In this document: piece by piece, positions 7,475 through 10,972 of the stretch
Layout: each line of letters starts with the position of its first letter
Numbering within the stretch: the stretch's first letter is position 1
Assembly (NCBI GenBank): GCA_958426095.1
Contig: CATZYB010000077.1
Span: 1-10,972 of the forward strand
Origin: an uncultured Lachnospiraceae bacterium
GTDB taxonomy: Bacteria > Bacillota > Clostridia > Lachnospirales > Lachnospiraceae
DNA: 10,972 nucleotides
Reading direction: 5' to 3'
Translations under genes and position numbers: made by a program
Notes under the pieces: generated by a model
Databases searched by the model: none
What the model saw: only the letters and a program-made list of their open reading frames with translations
Told to the model about the DNA's origin: nothing

Positions 7475-7882
7475 TTACACAAAGAAATCTATAATACCGC
7501 CGACAGCCTTTCCAAGAGCTATCGCCCATATGAAAGCTTTCAACCCCTGCCGGATCCTCAATCGGTGAAACAAAATCGGAAAGACGTTCACCACTTCGGC
7601 CAGCGCTCCGATAAAGCAGCCGACATAAATCCCGATAAACAGACCAAAAGCTCCCATCATTACCGATAAACCGACAGGAATCGTCCACTGATACACATAA
7701 AGAACATTTCCGATGATCCCTCCGGCCATAAAGCAGACCTCGTACCATCGAATATGCCTGGCGCTATGCGTCACCTGGGCCAGACGGCTCAAAACACCGA
7801 TCGTAGCAATCAATGCGAACAGTGCGGCTGCCACCGTAAATCCGGAAGAAACTCCGATCACAGCCAATCCAATATTTTTCAT
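7475..7882 (-). CDS. spoVAB: Stage V sporulation protein AB
   Basis: A 135-residue membrane protein of the SpoVAB family (about 140 residues in Bacillus), with hydrophobic segments at about 4-32, 48-65, 70-98 and 113-133 and little else. It is part of the SpoVA complex needed for Ca-dipicolinate uptake; its exact task is unknown. The ATG at 7882 has GGAGG 8 bases upstream, overlapping the end of spoVAA, and its stop overlaps the spoVAC ribosome site. This tight packing shows one operon. Many Clostridium sensu stricto genomes lack spoVAA and spoVAB, so having both is informative about lineage. Confidence 0.93.
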   Translation of the reverse strand: MKNIGLAVIGVSSGFTVAAALFALIATIGVLSRLAQVTHSARHIRWYEVCFMAGGIIGNVLYVYQWTIPVGLSVMMGAFGLFIGIYVGCFIGALAEVVNVFPILFHRLRIRQGLKAFIWAIALGKAVGGIIDFFV

Positions 7883-7885
7883 CTT

Positions 7886-8521
7886 CTACTCCTCCACATC
7901 CAGTGATTTGCCCCGGCGGTCGGAAGATTTAACATAGGCATCCACCATATCCTGCTCATATTTATCCATCTGGATTTCCATCGCTGTAGGATTGCGGCGT
8001 CCTTTCTTCTCAAAATGATTGAAGAATACCAGAATTCCAAGGGCAATGCCTATAGAATAAGTAAATTCCAATATACCGTTTCCGCTGTCCGCTCCCATAA
8101 ACATTTGGTACATGGTATTGAACACATCGTCCACACCCGCATCCTCATTATAAGTCATTATTGAGAAAGCTGCTCCAAAAAAAGTCACAAGGCTGACAAA
8201 GGCGACCTGCAAACCCCCAAAAAATTTTGAGGGTCTTTTTCCGGAGATCAAATCTACCAGACAATCGCTTTTTCCGATGGAATGAAGCCGGATATCCTTC
8301 CCCATCGCCTGATCGATCATCTCGTAAATATAAAGAATAGAGATAACTTCTTTCTCGCCATCTTCTTTATCAAAAGAAAAAACCAGAACATTTTCCGCCT
8401 GGCCCTTCATCTTTTCGTCAGCACAGTAGACGCTGGCCATATCTGCCAGCCGGACGTCTTTCTGACTTACCCGGACGTGAGCATCTAATTTAATATAGAT
8501 ATCTGTTTTTAAATGCTCCAA
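7886..8521 (-). CDS. spoVAA: Stage V sporulation protein AA
   Basis: A 211-residue protein of the SpoVAA family (about 206 residues in B. subtilis). A hydrophilic N-terminal domain (1-95), beginning DIYIKLDAHVRV and containing IRLHSIGKSDCLVDL, precedes two membrane helices (about 104-124 and 150-170) and a charged cytoplasmic tail (EKKGRRNP onward). It belongs to the SpoVA dipicolinate transport complex; its precise role is unknown. The start is TTG at 8521: AAGGAG lies 10 bases before it, inside the end of the upstream small gene, which it overlaps by 13 bases. No ATG lies between this TTG and the conserved DIYIKL segment. The rare start and the overlap suggest low, coupled translation. Confidence 0.92.
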   Translation of the reverse strand: MEHLKTDIYIKLDAHVRVSQKDVRLADMASVYCADEKMKGQAENVLVFSFDKEDGEKEVISILYIYEMIDQAMGKDIRLHSIGKSDCLVDLISGKRPSKFFGGLQVAFVSLVTFFGAAFSIMTYNEDAGVDDVFNTMYQMFMGADSGNGILEFTYSIGIALGILVFFNHFEKKGRRNPTAMEIQMDKYEQDMVDAYVKSSDRRGKSLDVEE

Positions 8522-8727
8522 AGGCTGTCCGCTCCTTCCTCACGGATATCATATACAACGTTCAAATTCACCGGGCCACAGTCTCCGTTGTCCACAAATA
8601 CCGCATCCTTATAAGTCGTCTGTCCTACATTGGATGTCCAATGATTCCACATATATACCCAGAGGACCAGGACAACTGCTGTTAATATCAGGCATATGAA
8701 AATTTTAAAACCTCGTGTTTCGCGCAT
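8509..8727 (-). CDS. Uncharacterised 72-residue single-pass membrane protein, first gene of the spoVA run
   Basis: I do not recognise this protein. It has a short basic N-terminus (MRETRGFK), one strong hydrophobic helix (about 8-27) rich in Leu/Val and ending in Trp, and a polar C-terminal part of about 45 residues with an acidic end (IREEGADSLWSI) and one Cys (Cys50). By the positive-inside rule, the C-terminal part should face away from the cytoplasm. I start it at the ATG at 8727: AAGGAG (8736-8741) is 8 bases upstream, versus 2 bases for the ATG at 8733. Its 3' end overlaps spoVAA by 13 bases and carries the spoVAA ribosome site. That points to co-expression in the forespore and perhaps a SpoVA accessory role. 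The site and overlap make a real gene likely; the function is open. Confidence 0.75.
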   Translation of the reverse strand: MRETRGFKIFICLILTAVVLVLWVYMWNHWTSNVGQTTYKDAVFVDNGDCGPVNLNVVYDIREEGADSLWSI

Positions 8728-8767
8728 TTTCATCACTCCTTTGAGCCTTATTATTCCTGTCTGACAC

Positions 8768-8816
8768 AAAAAAATACATCTTTTGAAAAAAATGCTTGTT
8801 TTTCAAAAGATGTATT
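8768..8816 (-). terminator. Rho-independent terminator of the dehydrogenase gene
   Basis: A perfect 18-base stem (8773-8790 with 8799-8816) with an 8-base loop is followed on the minus strand by a run of seven T (8774 down to 8768). It begins 27 bases after the dehydrogenase stop codon. It closes transcripts coming from sigF or from the dehydrogenase promoter. Confidence 0.95.
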
Positions 8817-8817
8817 C
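8788..8817 (-). promoter_or_regulatory. Candidate sigma-G-type promoter of the spoVA operon
   Basis: Minus strand: GAATA (8813-8817), 18-base spacer, CATTTTT (8788-8794). This agrees with the B. subtilis sigma-G pattern GNATR / CATNNTA at the usual 18-base spacing, apart from the last base. The start would be near 8781, giving a leader of about 54 bases. It lies within the terminator stem-loop of the upstream dehydrogenase gene. A weaker alternative is GTATT with AATAATA (8749-8755), but that would leave almost no leader. Confidence 0.42.
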
Positions 8818-8843
8818 GTTAAAACTTATTCTATTGAAGCGGT

Positions 8844-9797
8844 CTATTTGCACACATTCACCGGTGCGCCGTCAAGATATGCGTAAACATTATCAAAGAC
8901 AATCTTCGCACGGCGAATCATAGATTCTTCGGAAATAAATGCCTGATGCGGTGTCAGCAGTGTATTCTTTGCATGAAGAAGCGGATAATCTTCCGGGATC
9001 GGAGGTTCCATATCAAATACGTCCAGACATGCAAATCCCAATTTATCTTCATTCAATGCCTTTGCAAGAGCTTCATTATCCACGATCGGTCCGCGGGCAC
9101 AGTTGATAAATACAGTATCCGGTTTCATAAGGGCGATCTTATCCTCGCTGATGAATCCCCGTGTGCTGTCATTTAAAGGCATATTCAAAGATACGATATC
9201 ACTTTCGGATAACACTTCTTCCAGTGACTTATATTCAATTCCAAGAGCCTTTGCTTCTTCAGACTGGCTCCGATTATAAGCGATAACCTTTGCTCCAAAA
9301 GCCAGGAACAGTTTTGCGGCAACCATACCGATCTTTCCAAGACCAATGATACCTACGGTACGTCCGCAGATTTCACGGCCGCCAATACCAGCGCTTGTGC
9401 CGCCTTTACGTACAACATCGTTGGCCTTTGCCACGTTTCTGAGACCGTCGATGGCCATACCGATCACTAATTCAGCCACAGTCTGATTGGAATATCCGGC
9501 GGCATTACAGATCATAATACCTTTATCTTTGCAGGCCTGCACACCAATGTGGTCGATTCCTGTAAATGCTACAGAAATCATCTTTAAAGCATCTGCAGAT
9601 TCTACAACTTCTGCCGGATACGGATTATTAGCGATCATCACGATATCGCAGCCAGCCGTACGTCTTTTCAGTTCTTCTGCATCCGTCGTCTTTGTATCAT
9701 AAAAACAAAATTCATGACCCCTGTCTTTTAACCCCTGTGAAAGTTCATCCAATACAGCCTGTGAAACCCCGATCGGCTCTAATAAACTGATTTTCAT
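8844..9797 (-). CDS. D-isomer-specific 2-hydroxyacid dehydrogenase
   Basis: A 317-residue NAD(P)-dependent enzyme of the D-2-hydroxyacid dehydrogenase family (phosphoglycerate, hydroxypyruvate/glycerate and D-lactate dehydrogenases), which interconverts a 2-keto acid and its D-2-hydroxy acid in the cytoplasm. The Rossmann motif GLGKIG is at 152-157. The catalytic triad of the family is present: Arg235 in NCARGPIV, Glu264 in DVFDMEPP and His284 in TPHQAF. The FTGIDHI segment (78-84) marks the substrate domain. The length is normal, and there is no extra ACT domain as in long SerA proteins. The substrate is not evident; hydroxypyruvate or phosphoglycerate are typical. The ATG at 9797 follows AGGAGG with 9 bases spacing. 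It has its own promoter and terminator, but nothing stops read-through from sigF, 110 bases upstream. Confidence 0.94.
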   Translation of the reverse strand: MKISLLEPIGVSQAVLDELSQGLKDRGHEFCFYDTKTTDAEELKRRTAGCDIVMIANNPYPAEVVESADALKMISVAFTGIDHIGVQACKDKGIMICNAAGYSNQTVAELVIGMAIDGLRNVAKANDVVRKGGTSAGIGGREICGRTVGIIGLGKIGMVAAKLFLAFGAKVIAYNRSQSEEAKALGIEYKSLEEVLSESDIVSLNMPLNDSTRGFISEDKIALMKPDTVFINCARGPIVDNEALAKALNEDKLGFACLDVFDMEPPIPEDYPLLHAKNTLLTPHQAFISEESMIRRAKIVFDNVYAYLDGAPVNVCK

Positions 9798-9813
9798 ACT
9801 AAAATTCCTCCTC

Positions 9814-9837
9814 GATGTAATCCTTGATATAATCCTT
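9814..9837. repeat. Tandem 12-base direct repeat in the dehydrogenase leader
   Basis: GATGTAATCCTT (9814-9825) is followed at once by GATATAATCCTT (9826-9837), with one mismatch. On the minus strand each unit carries AAGGA, so the repeat makes two extra Shine-Dalgarno-like sites between the promoter and the real ribosome site. Function unknown. Confidence 0.6.
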
Positions 9838-9859
9838 TCGGGTGCATCCCCGTACCTTT

Positions 9860-9889
9860 ATAATACACCCAAATACAGGTAAAATGCAA
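9860..9889 (-). promoter_or_regulatory. Sigma-A-like promoter of the dehydrogenase gene
   Basis: Minus strand: -35 TTGCAT (9884-9889), 18-base spacer, -10 TATTAT (9860-9865). Transcription would start near 9853, about 55 bases before the ATG at 9797. An imperfect inverted repeat, GGGTGTAT / ATGCACCC (9863-9870 with 9841-9848 on the plus strand), overlaps the -10 and start region and could be an operator. Confidence 0.55.
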
Positions 9890-9907
9890 TCCCAATTCTA
9901 TCGATTC

Positions 9908-10624
9908 TCACCTTCCTATGATCTCCCTCATTCGTTTTAAAATCCGCTTTTCCATGCGGGAAACCTGTACCTGAGAAACTCCGAAATGTTCGGCGATCTT
10001 ACTTTGAGTTTCATTACAGTAATAACGCAAAATAATCAGTTCCCGTTCCCGTGCATCCAGATTTTTCAGCAATTCTTCAATGAGCAGATGATCCAGAAGT
10101 TCTCCGTGACTGTCCCTTTTTTCCACCAGTTTGTCCGACAGATATACCGGCTGACCGTCACTTTGAAAAATCACTTTATTTAAAGATTCCACTTCGCATC
10201 CGGCTTCCATAGCTGAGATCACATCCTCCGGCTCCAATCCGGTACAGGCACACAGTTCACTTAAGGATGCTTCCCGGCCATTTTTATGATTCAATTCCTC
10301 TCTGGCTTTCTGGATTTTCCAGGAATATTCTTTCAGTGAACGGCTTACCTTGATCATCCCGTCATCCCGCATAAACCGTTTTATTTCCCCGGAAATCATC
10401 GGGACTGCATAGGTGGAAAACCGAACGTCATAGCTCGTGTCAAAATAATCAATAGCCTTTATAAGACCGATAACTCCAATCTGAAACAGGTCTTCCGGTT
10501 CATAGCCCCTGTGGGAAAAACGACGTACCACACTCCACACAAGTCCCATATTTTTTTCTACAAGTAAATTTCTTGACTCTTTATCCCCTGATTTTGCGGC
10601 TAAAAGCAATTCAAGAAATTCCAT
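9908..10624 (-). CDS. sigF: RNA polymerase sporulation sigma factor sigma-F (SpoIIAC)
   Basis: A 238-residue sigma-70-family factor that starts forespore-specific transcription after asymmetric division. Region 2 is very well kept: EKNMGLVWSVVRRF (23-36), EDLFQIGVIGLIKAID (44-59) and VRFSTYAVPMISGEIKRF (67-84). KVSRSLKEYSWKIQKA lies at 92-107. Region 4 ends in the helix-turn-helix QSKIAEHFGVSQVQVSR (207-223). It is shorter at the N-terminus than B. subtilis sigma-F (255 residues). The ATG at 10624 is the only possible start near here, because an in-frame stop (the spoIIAB stop) lies two codons before it. No strong ribosome site sits at normal distance, so translation probably depends on coupling from spoIIAB. 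Adjacent spoIIAB and downstream spoVA genes confirm sigma-F rather than sigma-G. Confidence 0.96.
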   Translation of the reverse strand: MEFLELLLAAKSGDKESRNLLVEKNMGLVWSVVRRFSHRGYEPEDLFQIGVIGLIKAIDYFDTSYDVRFSTYAVPMISGEIKRFMRDDGMIKVSRSLKEYSWKIQKAREELNHKNGREASLSELCACTGLEPEDVISAMEAGCEVESLNKVIFQSDGQPVYLSDKLVEKRDSHGELLDHLLIEELLKNLDARERELIILRYYCNETQSKIAEHFGVSQVQVSRMEKRILKRMREIIGR

Positions 10625-10630
10625 ATATTT

Positions 10631-10972
10631 TCAGACCACTCCCAGTCTCTTTTTCATAATGATACGGGTTCCCTTTCCCGGTTCGGATTCCACCTTCAGA
10701 TCGTCCATAAACGCTTCCATAAAAGCGAATCCCATACCCGAACGATCAATATCCGGCCTTGATGTAAACATTGGCTCCATAGCCTTTTCAATGTTCTCGA
10801 TCCCCACTCCAAAATCCACAATTTCCACAGACACCTCCCGCTCATTGATCCAGCCGCACATCTCAATCTCCCCTGAACCGCCGCCATAGCCGTGAATGAT
10901 ACTATTCGTCACCGCCTCCGAAACCGCCGTCTTAATATCCGCCAATTCTTCCAGTGTGGGATCCAAACGGGA
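10631..10972 (-). CDS. spoIIAB: Anti-sigma-F factor SpoIIAB (5' end outside window)
   Basis: Partial gene: 113 C-terminal residues are visible, and about 30 N-terminal ones lie beyond the right edge. SpoIIAB is a GHKL-fold kinase that binds and blocks sigma-F and phosphorylates its antagonist SpoIIAA. Visible ATP-site motifs are the N box EAVTNSIIHGY (19-29 of the visible part), G1 DFGVGI (53-58) and G2 SGMGFAFME (78-86). The segment LDPTLEELADIKTAVSEAVT corresponds closely to B. subtilis SpoIIAB. The TTG at 10966 is an internal Leu codon, not a start. It is followed after 6 bases by sigF in the same frame. spoIIAA should lie just outside the window. Confidence 0.95.
   Translation of the reverse strand, partial: SRLDPTLEELADIKTAVSEAVTNSIIHGYGGGSGEIEMCGWINEREVSVEIVDFGVGIENIEKAMEPMFTSRPDIDRSGMGFAFMEAFMDDLKVESEPGKGTRIIMKKRLGVV

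Noticed and set aside
8844..9797. The dehydrogenase as a dipicolinate synthase subunit A (SpoVFA/DpaA)
   Set aside because: DpaA shares a Rossmann domain of this type and would fit the spoVA context. However, this protein has the full Arg235-Glu264-His284 catalytic set and the substrate domain of ordinary D-2-hydroxyacid dehydrogenases, and no DpaB-like gene follows.
9890..9907. A terminator directly after sigF
   Set aside because: Only a short AATCGAT-type partial palindrome is present, with no GC-rich stem and no T-run before the dehydrogenase promoter. Read-through is more likely.
1..10972. Mobile element, CRISPR array, tRNA or riboswitch
   Set aside because: No terminal repeats, transposase or integrase motifs, spaced repeat units, cloverleaf sequences or conserved riboswitch cores were seen on either strand; the gaps between genes are all under 200 bases and are explained mainly by promoters and terminators.

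Overview
The window looks like chromosomal DNA from a spore-forming, Gram-positive Clostridia member, most likely Lachnospiraceae or a close relative. The evidence is a sigma-F/anti-sigma-F pair, a spoVA gene cluster, strong AGGAGG-type ribosome binding sites, and a Clostridia-style class A penicillin-binding protein with a Cys-rich and Ser/Thr/Pro-rich tail. All genes except one lie on the minus strand. No tRNA, rRNA, CRISPR array, insertion sequence or phage gene is visible, and no gene-free stretch exceeds 200 bases.

Left part (1-4158). A minus-strand amino-acid ABC transporter lipoprotein runs off the left edge. Upstream of it is a YigZ/IMPACT-family gene, also minus. It is divergent from a plus-strand bifunctional penicillin-binding protein. 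Back-to-back sigma-A-like promoters sit in the 143-base gap between them. The penicillin-binding protein gene ends at a strong hairpin terminator that can work in both directions and that also closes the convergent spoVAE.

Right part (4159-10972), read right to left in transcription order: spoIIAB (5' end cut off by the window), sigF, a D-2-hydroxyacid dehydrogenase, an uncharacterised 72-residue membrane protein, spoVAA, spoVAB, spoVAC, spoVAD, a class I aminotransferase, and spoVAE. In Bacillus subtilis sigF is followed directly by the spoVA operon. Here the same backbone is interrupted by two metabolic genes: the dehydrogenase lies between sigF and spoVA, and the aminotransferase lies between spoVAD and spoVAE. 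Each has its own sigma-A-like promoter and is followed by a terminator.

How the genes work together: SpoIIAB holds sigma-F inactive until septation. Sigma-F then starts forespore transcription and leads to sigma-G, which in B. subtilis drives spoVA. The SpoVA proteins form the route by which Ca-dipicolinic acid enters the forespore and leaves it at germination. Sigma-G-like promoter candidates can be read before the spoVA run, embedded in the preceding terminator hairpin, and before the separated spoVAE.

I found no wholly new system. The most interesting points are the split sporulation cluster, the promoter-in-terminator arrangement, the small unknown membrane protein coupled to spoVAA, and the Cys-rich tail of the penicillin-binding protein.
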